Positions 16,103 to 24,768 of a stretch of DNA of 35,023 bases are shown in pieces. Source of the DNA: Candidatus Melainabacteria bacterium. Lineage in GTDB: Bacteria > Cyanobacteriota > Vampirovibrionia > Obscuribacterales > Obscuribacteraceae. The position numbers and the translations under genes are program-made. Below the pieces are notes generated by a model, which had not been told where the DNA came from, searched no databases, and saw only the letters and a program-made list of their open reading frames with translations. How positions within the stretch are numbered: position 1 is the first letter of the stretch; each line of letters begins with the position of its first letter. Location of the stretch: contig JADYYD010000336.1 in assembly GCA_020853845.1 (NCBI GenBank), positions 1-35,023 of the forward strand, read 5' to 3'.

Positions 16103-18403
16103 TCAATCCATCCGCAACGTAAATTTTGCGTCCTTCACTTTGTCGCTGCTTCCACCCACGAAGACTTGGTACTCGCCGGCTTCGTTGACTAACTTGATGT
16201 CTGAGTTATAGAACTTCAGATCCGCTGGTGTTAGTTTGAACGTCACAGTTTTGGTTTCATCAGGATTTAACGCGACTTTTTGGAAGCCTTTCAATTCTTT
16301 GACTGGACGCGTGATCGAACCGACCAAGTCGCGTGTATACAGTTGAACTGTTTCAACTCCCGGCACGGACCCTGAATTGCGAACAGTGATGCTAACAGTC
16401 AAGGTTTCACCGGGTTTCAATATGTTGGAACTCAACTTGATATAGCCGTACTCGAACGTCGTGTAACTCAATCCGTGGCCGAATGCGTAAAGTGGTGCAT
16501 TGGGCGCGTCGAGATATTTGCTGCGATATTTGTCCTTTTCGTTGTAAGGTCGTCCGGTGTTTTTCGCATTGTAATAAATCGGAATCTGTCCTGTATTGAC
16601 AGGGAAACTCATTGTTAGTTTGCCGGATGGATTTGCATCGCCAAACAGTATGTCGACGATAGCGTCACCGGATTTGGTGCCGCTAAACCAAGTTTCGAGA
16701 ATCGAGTCTATATTGGCGCTTTCCCATTTGAGCGTGAGCGGACGTCCGTTCATCAAAACCAAAACTATTGGTTTGCCGGTTTTCTTCAGTGCCTTCAGCA
16801 AATTCAATTGGTTTTCAAACAATCCAATTTCGCTGCGGCAAGATGCTTCACCCGACATGCCGAACGGCTCACCGAGGATCGCGACCACTGTATCCGCTTG
16901 ATTGGCGACTTGTATGGCTTCGTCGAGCAATGCTTGCGGACTTTTCTCGTCCTTGCTCAACATGGCGTTGTCCGGGTTGAGCCTTTTGATCAGTGCGTCA
17001 TCATCTGTTATGTTGCAGCCTTTGGCATATAGAATGTTTTGGGACTTGGTTTCAAGGGCTTGCCAGACGCTCGTCGCTTTTTGCCATTCTCCGGCTGCGC
17101 ACCATGAGCCTAAAAGGTTTCGTTGATCTTTCACAAATGGTCCGACAAACGCAACTTTCTTTTTCGGATTGAGAGGCAAAGTGTGATTGTCGTTCTTGAG
17201 AAGAACCATGCTCTTTATCGCGGCTTCTTTGCTCAATGTCAGTTTATCCGCGCTCATTGTTTGTTCTTTCCAGCGCTCGTCATCAATGAATCTGTATGGA
17301 TTTTCGAACAGGCCGAGTCTGTACTTCGCTTCCAAAACTCGGCGGCATGCCGCATCGATTTGTGCTTGCGGAACTCTTCCGGATTTGACGAGGTCCACAC
17401 CGTATTTGAGAAACAATTCTCCAACCATGTCCTGATCGATGCCGGCGTTGATTGCGAGTTCTGCAACTTTCGCCTCATCTCCAACGCCGTGGTTGATCAT
17501 TTCATTGACCGCGGTGTAATCGGTGCAAATAAAACCTTTGAACTCCCACTTCTTGCGGAGAACGTCGTCGACAAGCCATTTGTTGGCGGTAGCAGGAACA
17601 CCATTGATTTCATTGAATGACGTCATCACTGAAGCGACACCCGCGTCGACTGCCGCCTTATATGGTGGCATGTATTCATTGAACATGCGCACTTGGCTCA
17701 TATCAACCGTATTGTAATCTCGCCCGGCTTCTGCCGCTCCGTATAAAGCACAGTGTTTCACGCACGCCAGAACTTTATCCAGCGCTACATGATCCTTTCG
17801 CTGTTTTTCTTGAGAACTCTTGTCTCCCTGATATCCGCGCACCATCGCTTTGGCAATCTCGCTGCCTAAATACGGATCTTCACCGGAGCCTTCCATGACC
17901 CGCCCCCAGCGCGGGTCGCGAGCAGTGTCCACCATCGGCGAAAACACCCAGTTCAAGCCCTCTGCGCTCGCCTCTGCTGCCGCCGCGCTTGCAGTTCGTT
18001 CAATCAAATCTAAATCCCACGAACAAGACATGCCCAAGTTAATCGGAAAAATTGTGCGATGACCATGAATGACGTCGTATCCGAAGAGAAGCGGAATTTT
18101 CAGGCGCGTTTCATTGACTGCCATCTCTTGCAGCTTGCGAATCGCCTGCGGTGTCAGTGTGTTGAACACACCCCCGACCAGACCCTTGCGAATCTTCTCA
18201 TCGACGCCCTCGCTCACGATTGGTCCTGTCACGTCGGAGCCTATCGACAAGAGATTCATCTGCCCCAGTTTTTCTTCGAGTGTCATTTTGTTCATCAAGT
18301 CAGTGATGAACTTATCAGCCTCCTGCTCGGATGCTTGTGCTGAGATAAGTGTCGTCAGGATTGCTGAAATCGCAACCAACACAGTAACAATCGGCAGCTT
18401 CAT
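16103..18403 (-). CDS. bglX: Exported beta-glucosidase, glycoside hydrolase family 3
   Basis: A 766-residue GH3 enzyme of the BglX type. A signal peptide (hydrophobic residues 5-22, likely cut after AQA) exports it to the periplasm. The GH3 N-terminal barrel has GYDVIHGHRTIFP, DPRWGR, KHCALYGA and the nucleophile D295 in FICTDYTAV. The second domain has the acid/base region GMSGEASCRSEIG (E519), and a fibronectin III-like domain forms the C-terminus. It hydrolyses beta-linked glucosides or short beta-glucans. A clear AGGAG at about 18408-18412 abuts the stop of the upstream molybdopterin gene. It is the last gene of a three-gene operon. Confidence 0.95.
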   Translation of the reverse strand: MKLPIVTVLVAISAILTTLISAQASEQEADKFITDLMNKMTLEEKLGQMNLLSIGSDVTGPIVSEGVDEKIRKGLVGGVFNTLTPQAIRKLQEMAVNETRLKIPLLFGYDVIHGHRTIFPINLGMSCSWDLDLIERTASAAAAEASAEGLNWVFSPMVDTARDPRWGRVMEGSGEDPYLGSEIAKAMVRGYQGDKSSQEKQRKDHVALDKVLACVKHCALYGAAEAGRDYNTVDMSQVRMFNEYMPPYKAAVDAGVASVMTSFNEINGVPATANKWLVDDVLRKKWEFKGFICTDYTAVNEMINHGVGDEAKVAELAINAGIDQDMVGELFLKYGVDLVKSGRVPQAQIDAACRRVLEAKYRLGLFENPYRFIDDERWKEQTMSADKLTLSKEAAIKSMVLLKNDNHTLPLNPKKKVAFVGPFVKDQRNLLGSWCAAGEWQKATSVWQALETKSQNILYAKGCNITDDDALIKRLNPDNAMLSKDEKSPQALLDEAIQVANQADTVVAILGEPFGMSGEASCRSEIGLFENQLNLLKALKKTGKPIVLVLMNGRPLTLKWESANIDSILETWFSGTKSGDAIVDILFGDANPSGKLTMSFPVNTGQIPIYYNAKNTGRPYNEKDKYRSKYLDAPNAPLYAFGHGLSYTTFEYGYIKLSSNILKPGETLTVSITVRNSGSVPGVETVQLYTRDLVGSITRPVKELKGFQKVALNPDETKTVTFKLTPADLKFYNSDIKLVNEAGEYQVFVGGSSDKVKDAKFTLRMD

Positions 18404-18412
18404 ATGGGCTCC

Positions 18413-20146
18413 TTAAATCGGATCGCTGTATGCGAAAAACTCATTGTCTTCCGCGTAACCGCCTTGACCGCTGCCGATGTGTTTGTAGTCGCTGACAAAT
18501 TCGATCTGGCGGATCCATTTAACTAACTTAAAGCCAAGTTCGTTTTCGCATCGCAAGCGCAGTGGCGCGCCGTGCAATGTGCCTAGCGGTTTACCATTCA
18601 TCTCATACGCTAGAAGCGATGTTTCGTGCTGCATGTTTTCAATCGAATGCGCGTCCCAATAAAACCCACCGTCGTGCCCTTCGCCAAATGAATAGAACAA
18701 GACGTATTTTGCGTCCTGTTGCGGTTGAACTTGTTCCATGAGCTTGGACATTGAGAGCCCGCCCCACTTCGCGACACCTGTCCATCCTTGAATGCAAAAG
18801 TGATTTGTAATCTGCTCTTGCTTCGCCATCGCTCTAATCTCTGCATAACTGAACTCGGCCGGTTTATTCACCAGACCGTTGACGACTAGTTTGTAGTCGG
18901 CGAAGTCATCTTCTGCTAGCTTGTTGAATTCCTCAGAGTCCGGCATTTTACCGTTTGGCCACAAAAATGGAGCAATGTCTTTCTCGGTGAATTGCGTGGT
19001 CGGCGACCAGATTTCCATGCCTTTCATGATCGGTCCAACCAGGGCAGTTCCAATGCGCTGCACCAGCCGTGCGTGTCTGAGCGTAAATGGAGTTGCCCAG
19101 AACCAGAGCACTGCCAACACAAACAGCATGCCTGCTGTGATTATGGTTCCGGTCCAGGCTTGCGTGTCGGTCCCTATCATGATGTGATTAAGGTTGCGGC
19201 GAAAGCCGGTGACGAACACCATCGTCACGTGTATGGCGATGAATTGAATGAACCAGATCAGAACACCAAAGTGTATTGTTCTTGCGACTTGGCGATTAAA
19301 AATCTTGCCAAACCAACCGGCGCGGTTTGATACCGCAGGCGATTGCATGATGCCGCTGAATATCACCAGGGGCGGTGCTATGAAGACAGTTGTGAAATAT
19401 GCCAGTTGTTGCAGAGAGTTGTAACGCACCCAGCCGTTTTCCGGTGGCATGTGGAACGAAGCATATTGAATCATGCAGGAGAGCGCATTTGGGAAGACGT
19501 CCAGCGACGTCGGCACCAGGCGTTGCCACTGATCAGTTGAAAATAGAAGTCCGTAAAAAATCGCGCCGTTCAACAGCCAAAACAGATTGCACGAGAAATG
19601 CCACCATCGCGCCAGCCCAATCGAATGCCTAAGCCCTGGAATTCCGAACCATCCAGGAAGCGTGACCGCGTCATCTCTTGCAGTCCACAACCGATCCATC
19701 GGAACTGCCTTCTGAAAGCGAAACCATTCTCGTCCTGGCGTGCAATTATTGTCCAAATACAGTCGAGGGTGGTCGGCAAGAATTTGTATTCCCGAGCGCA
19801 TGATGAAGAGCAGCAAGAAAAGATTGAAAAAGTGCTGCAGCCGCAGCCACAAAGGAAAACCCTGGTAAGTGGTTTTCGTTGCAACAAAACCTGGATATTT
19901 TGCTATGAACGATTGAACAATCGGCAGTCCATAAATCTCCCAGGCAATGCCAAACACCGCGACTGCCCCCGCGAAGACCACGGGGATCAGCCAGAGAATG
20001 CTGAACCAACGATCGCCGATCCGAAATTGCGGTACGATGCCACGCTGCGCGGGATACCAGTGATTGGGATCTACCGCATCAGCAGCCTTGCGAATCTGTC
20101 GCTGAAGTGGTTCCGGTATCTGCTTGTCGATTGGCGTTTGAGTCAT
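18413..20146 (-). CDS. Cytochrome b-like membrane domain fused to a sulfite-oxidase-type molybdopterin domain
   Basis: A 577-residue fusion. Residues from about 45 to 400 hold about six membrane helices with heme-type histidines in the helices RLQHFFNLFLLL, RWWHFSCNLFWLL, RTIHFGVLIWF and IAIHVTMVF, as in di-heme cytochrome b subunits of formate dehydrogenase or MsrQ-like proteins. Residues of about 410-577 are a molybdopterin oxidoreductase domain of the MsrP/sulfite oxidase family with the Mo-ligand cysteine in CIQGWTG (C451) and GTLHGAPLRLR. It is probably a quinone-linked membrane reductase or dehydrogenase; the substrate is unknown. No Tat signal is present because the molybdenum domain follows the membrane part. 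The ATG at 20146 is preferred to a TTG at 20194 that overlaps the upstream gene. Gaps are 19 bp upstream and 9 bp downstream. Confidence 0.88.
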   Translation of the reverse strand: MTQTPIDKQIPEPLQRQIRKAADAVDPNHWYPAQRGIVPQFRIGDRWFSILWLIPVVFAGAVAVFGIAWEIYGLPIVQSFIAKYPGFVATKTTYQGFPLWLRLQHFFNLFLLLFIMRSGIQILADHPRLYLDNNCTPGREWFRFQKAVPMDRLWTARDDAVTLPGWFGIPGLRHSIGLARWWHFSCNLFWLLNGAIFYGLLFSTDQWQRLVPTSLDVFPNALSCMIQYASFHMPPENGWVRYNSLQQLAYFTTVFIAPPLVIFSGIMQSPAVSNRAGWFGKIFNRQVARTIHFGVLIWFIQFIAIHVTMVFVTGFRRNLNHIMIGTDTQAWTGTIITAGMLFVLAVLWFWATPFTLRHARLVQRIGTALVGPIMKGMEIWSPTTQFTEKDIAPFLWPNGKMPDSEEFNKLAEDDFADYKLVVNGLVNKPAEFSYAEIRAMAKQEQITNHFCIQGWTGVAKWGGLSMSKLMEQVQPQQDAKYVLFYSFGEGHDGGFYWDAHSIENMQHETSLLAYEMNGKPLGTLHGAPLRLRCENELGFKLVKWIRQIEFVSDYKHIGSGQGGYAEDNEFFAYSDPI

Positions 20147-20165
20147 GGAGTTTTCTATTCGCAGC

Positions 20166-22046
20166 TCATTTAGAAAGGCTCCGGTAGAGGTCAATCATCG
20201 GTTGTTGATTCAGGTGAACGAAACCTTTACCCGGCGAATCTAGATCGTAGATAAGTTGAATTACCAGTGCGAAAGTTACAACCAGCGCTAACTGCGATGG
20301 AAAACTTCGTCTGCCGGTTATACCGAATTGGAAACCCATTGTGAACATCGAAATGCACGACGTCAACATCAAAATTACCCACACAAAAGTGGGGATGCGG
20401 AAGTTGGCACCAAATGCGATGCGCTTGTTCTGATACTCGACCATGTCGGTAATGCCTTCGGAAAAGAGCGCGTAAATGTCGTTGGAGTCTTTTGCCGCGA
20501 GCTCTTCCGCTTGTGACCAGAGCATGTCTGTGAGTGCAGACGATCGCGCCCGCAACGCGCGCAATTGATCTGCGTCGCCATACACATCGCCGATGTTCAT
20601 CCTGACCTCAACATAATCACGAAGCAATGACCGCGTCACTGTTCGATATGGATCGGGCACAAGCCCGGCGCGCATGTATGTAGCTTGGATGGCGTTGACG
20701 TCACCCATCAATGCGTCTCGACGCAAATCATATCGACTCGCCGCCGCACCAAATGTGAGGGCAAGAATAAAGGCGAGAAGTGCGAGCACCGCTCCCGATA
20801 CCGCGCTGACTGCGGACTCCGATTCACGTTCGTTCTCAGGCAAACGTGCCCGGCGAGCTCCGAGCCATTGTCCTGCCTCAATCGCGCAGAGAGTTACAGC
20901 AACCTGCAACAGGAATATACCTATCAGAGGGACCGATCCAAGGAAGTCGCCGGATTCGTCTTTTACAGCTACTTCGCGGGTCGAAGGCAAAATGACTTCC
21001 GGTTGTTCAGAGCTTGCACCGGCGATGCCTTTGCTGGCAGCATCGATTAAGGTCTGATCGATTGCCTGACGTATTGGCACGAGGGACTGCGTGTACCCGC
21101 GTTCGTGCGACCATTTTGCGCCTATGTCTAAAATGCGCAAGCCTTCGTCGGTTAGATGGAGATCGATGTCAGCAAGTGATTTGGCGGCAAAATTCGGATC
21201 TTCTTTGGCAGCCGAAGTGAGTGCAGCGGACGTGAAACCAAACTGCGAATCATCGATGTACCATTGATTGACTCGCTCGCGGAATTGGTTGTAAAACTGC
21301 CAGGACTGCGCGATTGCACGCAAAAAATGAATTGCAGCCGCTCTATTGTTCGCAATGAACTTGTCGGAAACGGAGACCAGATACACGGCACGGTGCGAGC
21401 TCAAGACGCGCGCTGCGTGGTCGTTCTTAAACATCGAGATATCCGGCTCCCACAAGGCAACCGCGTCAAACTTGCCCCATTTTTCGCGCCCGCCGGCCTC
21501 GACCAATTTTTGGATCTCAAGTATGTCCATGTTGACATGGTTGACATCCTTGTCCGGGTTGAGTCCGGCAGCTTCCTCTTTGAGCGTTGCTTCGCGATGA
21601 CCGATGGTTCCAAAAGTGCAGGCGACGGTTTTGCCTCGCAGATCTTTGATTTCTTTGATTGGCGAGTCGGGCGGGACCATGAGCGCCGCCGGAATGAAGT
21701 GCAAGCGCGCGACGACTTTCCACTTTCCGCCCCTGGCAAGCAAGTTGTTGACCGACTGCCCGCTCGAGAACATGACGTCGAGATTGCCTTTGAGTGCGGC
21801 GGCGACTTCGGGTTCGCCATAGCTGAACGGCACGAATGTCGGGTCCAAACCAAGCCTGTCCAAGAGGTTGGTGCGCTTTAGAACCTCAACGAGCTGCCCC
21901 TGTGTCGCGGTCGCCAACTGCCAACCGATGCGAATGGGAACGCGCTCTGCCTGTGACTTGGCGTTAGGTATGTAGCTGAAGAGGACCCATGCAAGGACCG
22001 TAAGGACGAATGCTGAAAGAATTGCGGTGAGCGGTTTGACTTTCAT
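20166..22046 (-). CDS. Substrate-binding domain (SsuA/NMT1 type) fused to a DUF4239-like membrane domain
   Basis: A 626-residue fusion. An N-terminal signal or anchor helix (LTAILSAFVLTVLAWVLF) is followed by a periplasmic binding protein of the nitrate/sulfonate/taurine or thiamin-precursor type (IRIGWQLATATQGQL, FSYGEPEVAAALKGNLDVMFSSGQ, IKDLRGKTVACTFGT, FDAVALWEPD) to about residue 340. From about 370 there are two helices, the segment ALTFGAAASRYDLRRDALMGDVNAIQATYMRAGL typical of DUF4239, and two further helices near the end. No ABC permease or ATPase is adjacent. It may sense or deliver a small anionic ligand to its partner oxidoreductase. First gene of the three-gene operon. Confidence 0.85.
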   Translation of the reverse strand: MKVKPLTAILSAFVLTVLAWVLFSYIPNAKSQAERVPIRIGWQLATATQGQLVEVLKRTNLLDRLGLDPTFVPFSYGEPEVAAALKGNLDVMFSSGQSVNNLLARGGKWKVVARLHFIPAALMVPPDSPIKEIKDLRGKTVACTFGTIGHREATLKEEAAGLNPDKDVNHVNMDILEIQKLVEAGGREKWGKFDAVALWEPDISMFKNDHAARVLSSHRAVYLVSVSDKFIANNRAAAIHFLRAIAQSWQFYNQFRERVNQWYIDDSQFGFTSAALTSAAKEDPNFAAKSLADIDLHLTDEGLRILDIGAKWSHERGYTQSLVPIRQAIDQTLIDAASKGIAGASSEQPEVILPSTREVAVKDESGDFLGSVPLIGIFLLQVAVTLCAIEAGQWLGARRARLPENERESESAVSAVSGAVLALLAFILALTFGAAASRYDLRRDALMGDVNAIQATYMRAGLVPDPYRTVTRSLLRDYVEVRMNIGDVYGDADQLRALRARSSALTDMLWSQAEELAAKDSNDIYALFSEGITDMVEYQNKRIAFGANFRIPTFVWVILMLTSCISMFTMGFQFGITGRRSFPSQLALVVTFALVIQLIYDLDSPGKGFVHLNQQPMIDLYRSLSK

Positions 22047-22245
22047 TTGCGTGACTGCCAGGGTGAGGGGGACTCATTCATTCGTAGTTGCTCCGGGAAC
22101 GACCTGTATGTCTTCTTTAGGAGGGGCGGGCGGGGTTCCACAGGAATCGAAGCCGTCGCCTGCGCGCGGCGCTGACAGGTCTGTGGGAAACGGGTAACTA
22201 TTATGACAGTAAAGTGCCGTAGCGAAATTAGTCCGCCGCCTCCGG

Positions 22246-22251
22246 TATACT
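22246..22251 (+). promoter_or_regulatory. Possible -10 box in the 266 bp divergent spacer 22047-22312
   Basis: TATACT lies 62 bp before the plus-strand lipoprotein gene. No good -35 is found 16-18 bp upstream. On the minus strand a CATAAT at about 22198-22203 could serve the binding-protein operon. Otherwise the spacer 22047-22312 shows no gene or clear structure. Confidence 0.3.
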
Positions 22252-22312
22252 GTGCGCAAAGAAATAAGGCTAAGTCAGAGAAACTGCTCACCAGCAAATA
22301 GATTCAAAACAG

Positions 22313-22924
22313 ATGAAAGAGACCATGAAGTTTTCCAGGAAGATTCACCTGCTTGCGGTTGGAGTTGCGCAGTCAGCATCGTTCGTAAGTTGCGCGGCAT
22401 CTACTGTCGCTGCGCCCACACCATCCGCAACTCACGTATTGAACGCAGCGCCTGGCGGACAAGTCGACCCCGCACAGATGCAGAAGATGATTGCTAAGTC
22501 GAAGGAGCTGGGGGAACTTCAGCGGAAGTTTGAGGAGCAGGGTGCTGCCAAGCCTTCTTCGCTCAAAACGCAAGAAGACGTGGAGAGCAGAATCGTTTTG
22601 CTGGATCAGTTGATTAAAGTTACGAACGAACAAGCGAAGATGATTCGCGAAAATGGTGGCAACGCGCAAGATGGAGAGGTTTTCTCAAACTTGCAAGGAA
22701 TGCAAAAGCAGTCGCGCGTGCAGTTGGTGTTTCTCAAGAATTATTTCGGCAAGTGGAAAGTCGGCACTGACGGCGAAGTTGAATACACAGTGCCGAAGCC
22801 CGATTTGGATGCGTTCAATAAGTCAATTCATGACTTCAACGACATTCGAATCAAACAACTCGAGTTGCTTAGAGCAAGAGCGGAAGCGCGCAGGAAATTG
22901 AAGGGCGGTTCTGTTTTGGACTAG
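22313..22924 (+). CDS. Putative small lipoprotein, helical, function unknown
   Basis: A protein of up to 203 residues. The start (KFSRKIHLLAVGVAQSASFVSCAAS) looks like a lipoprotein signal with cysteine after SFVS. A shorter start at the ATG 22325 gives a cleaner signal peptide. The rest is charged and helical (KELGELQRKFEEQ, RIKQLELLRARAEARRKL), perhaps a coiled coil. It is divergent from the binding-protein operon. Its stop overlaps the stop of the convergent TPR gene (CTAG at 22921-22924). No family recognised. Confidence 0.65.
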   Translation: MKETMKFSRKIHLLAVGVAQSASFVSCAASTVAAPTPSATHVLNAAPGGQVDPAQMQKMIAKSKELGELQRKFEEQGAAKPSSLKTQEDVESRIVLLDQLIKVTNEQAKMIRENGGNAQDGEVFSNLQGMQKQSRVQLVFLKNYFGKWKVGTDGEVEYTVPKPDLDAFNKSIHDFNDIRIKQLELLRARAEARRKLKGGSVLD

Positions 22925-24066
22925 CCGGCGGCAGAGTGAGTGGCAGACTCTCTCTGTTTTGCAAGTTTGTCGGCTCTCTGTCGATCAGCAGTCGCAAGTG
23001 CGGATTTGCCTGCCAATTCATACAGCCTCGCTCTATTGAGCAATCCCTTGATATTGGTCGGATCATAATTCAAGACTTTGCATTGAAATTCAATTGCTTT
23101 GTCAATCATGTGAAGGCTTTCGTATGCGTGAGATGCTAATGAGTACGTTTGGTCGCATTCGTGCCCGCAGTTGGCGGCCGAAGTGCAATCAGCAATGACG
23201 TTTGCGGATCTGCCTATGTGCGCGTAGGCATTAGCGCGCTTTTCATAGAGGTCGGAAGCGTTCGGGTGATTTTTGATTACAGCACTCAAGTCTTCAATCT
23301 GGTGTATGTTGTCGCCGAGCCTTTCGTATGCCTCCGCACGCAATTCGTAGGAGTCGCAGAGATCGGGAGCAGTTTTGATTGCGACTGAGTAGTCATCGAC
23401 AGCCTTCTGGTAATCAGCATTTAGATAATGCGTGCGCCCTCTGAGGTTGTAACTGTCCGGCGAGTTCGGCTCTAATCGTATAACTTCGTTGCAGCATTTG
23501 AGTGCTTCACCGAACTTCGACAACTTTCGATACGCCTTTGCTTTATGGCTGTAATAATCAGGATTGCCAGGGTCCAGGGCGATGGCGCGGTCGTAGTCCT
23601 CAATCTCTTTTTGATAATCTTCTTGCTGCGAGTAAATCCATGCTCTCGTATCGAACGAAATTGCGTTGTGCGGGTCCATGGCTAGAGCCGTGTTGATGTC
23701 GGCGAGCGCTTTTTCGTACTGCCGCATTTCAACGTAAGCATGTGCTCTGTTGGCGTAAGGCACGTACAAAGCAGGGTCTACGCTGATAGCTTTCGCGTAG
23801 TCCTGCAAGCCGCTGCCGTAATCGCCGGCGGAACAGTGTGCGTCACCGCGAACAACGTAGGCAAGTCCATCTTTGGGGTTCCTTGCAATATAGCAATTGA
23901 TGCAAACTAGCGCTTCATCTATTTTGTTGGCGTAGATCAACTCTTGCGCTTCCGAAAGCGATTCTGTTGAAGCCGGCTTCATGGTACTCTGGAGTGCCAG
24001 AACAAAAATGATATGTGCGGCGAGGAAAATGCTAATTGCTAAAACGCGATTTTTGAATTCAAGCAT
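22921..24066 (-). CDS. Membrane-anchored TPR repeat protein
   Basis: A 381-residue protein with one N-terminal hydrophobic helix (LAISIFLAAHIIFVLAL, uncleaved anchor or signal) and about nine tandem TPR units. These show the canonical pattern, for example YGSGLQDYAKAISVDPALYVPYANRAHAY and EKALADINTALAMDPHN. TPR proteins act as protein-binding scaffolds; the partner cannot be told from sequence. Three cysteine-containing units (VCINCY, CHEC-like GHECDQT, CCNEV) are a minor oddity. The ATG at 24066 is the first in frame. Confidence 0.88.
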   Translation of the reverse strand: MLEFKNRVLAISIFLAAHIIFVLALQSTMKPASTESLSEAQELIYANKIDEALVCINCYIARNPKDGLAYVVRGDAHCSAGDYGSGLQDYAKAISVDPALYVPYANRAHAYVEMRQYEKALADINTALAMDPHNAISFDTRAWIYSQQEDYQKEIEDYDRAIALDPGNPDYYSHKAKAYRKLSKFGEALKCCNEVIRLEPNSPDSYNLRGRTHYLNADYQKAVDDYSVAIKTAPDLCDSYELRAEAYERLGDNIHQIEDLSAVIKNHPNASDLYEKRANAYAHIGRSANVIADCTSAANCGHECDQTYSLASHAYESLHMIDKAIEFQCKVLNYDPTNIKGLLNRARLYELAGKSALATADRQRADKLAKQRESATHSAAG

Positions 24067-24426
24067 GTTGCACCGTGGTTAGGGATCGCCGAGCTGCCGA
24101 TGAAATGGGGCAGCTTGATGTTTTGGCGTAGCCGATAGGGGTGCTAGTAAGTGGGTGGCGGGCGTGTGGCTACTGCAGAAAATTTAGTCTGGAAATCCGA
24201 CTAATTTATGACTGAGGAATTGGGAAATTTTCCGGAAGAGGCGCAAACGGAATTTCGTGTCAGTTTGCGTTCGCTCATTCATGATGGTTCTGATAGCTTG
24301 CTGTGCGCTTTTAAAAGCAGATTAGGCGCTTTAAGCTTTCATAATCGGTATGGTATTGGCTATCTTATTAGGTGGTGATAAGCTAATTAAAGCAGCTTAA
24401 ACCGTTTTAGATGTCTTTAAAAGCGC
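24067..24426. promoter_or_regulatory. Divergent intergenic region upstream of hipBA
   Basis: A 360 bp spacer without a gene. It must carry the promoters of the TPR gene (minus) and of hipBA (plus). The part next to hipB is A/T rich and holds several related GCGCTTTTAAA-type elements listed separately. The part next to the TPR gene (24067-24200) is G-rich and shows nothing clear. Confidence 0.5.
24305..24426 (+). promoter_or_regulatory. Candidate HipB operator cluster
   Basis: GCGCTTTTAAAAGC at 24305-24318 contains a perfect 12 bp palindrome (24307-24318). A second copy in the opposite orientation, TTTAAAAGCGC, lies at 24416-24426 directly against the hipB start codon, and GCGCTTTAAGC lies at 24326-24336. 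HipB proteins bind several palindromes upstream of their own operon and repress it, so these are good operator candidates. The proximal site leaves no room for a normal ribosome site before the ATG. Confidence 0.5.
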
Positions 24427-24768
24427 ATGACCAGAACCAACAAACTATTGCTAGCGCCACCCTATCCTGTTGAGCAATCCTTGAAACTCTTGGGAGAAAA
24501 CCTGCGCACTGCGAGAATTCGCCGAGATCTCACTATCGAGGATGTTGCCGAGCGAATCGGCACAGGTCCGAGACCCGTTATGGATGCCGAAAAAGGTAAG
24601 GCGTCCACAAGCGTTGTCGTCTATGCTGCGCTGCTTTGGTTGTACGACCAACTACATCAACTTGAAGAAGTGGCCGATCCATATAAAGACAAAGAAGGTC
24701 TTTCACTGGAGAGGGCGAAGGCGCGCACCCGCGTGCGGAAAAGCCGAGGACTCGCGAGTGACTTCTAG
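24427..24768 (+). CDS. hipB: HipB-like antitoxin, XRE-type helix-turn-helix
   Basis: A 113-residue regulator with an XRE helix-turn-helix at about residues 17-66 (LGENLRTARIRRDLTIEDVAERIGTG, VMDAEKGKASTSVVVYAALLWL). A basic C-terminal tail (RAKARTRVRKSRG) follows. It lies directly before hipA with an 11 bp overlap, the usual order. In the family it neutralises HipA and represses the operon through upstream palindromes. No clear ribosome site precedes the ATG. Confidence 0.88.
   Translation: MTRTNKLLLAPPYPVEQSLKLLGENLRTARIRRDLTIEDVAERIGTGPRPVMDAEKGKASTSVVVYAALLWLYDQLHQLEEVADPYKDKEGLSLERAKARTRVRKSRGLASDF

Noticed and set aside
21264-21881. 205-residue plus-strand frame inside the binding-protein gene
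   Set aside because: Antisense shadow of a well-supported gene; no recognisable domain.
22043-22297. 84-residue minus-strand frame upstream of the binding-protein gene
   Set aside because: No ribosome site or recognisable domain; low-complexity proline-rich composition; occupies the promoter spacer.
24542-24757. N-terminal extension of HipA by 72 residues
   Set aside because: The extension lies wholly within hipB in another frame and does not resemble the HipA N-terminus.
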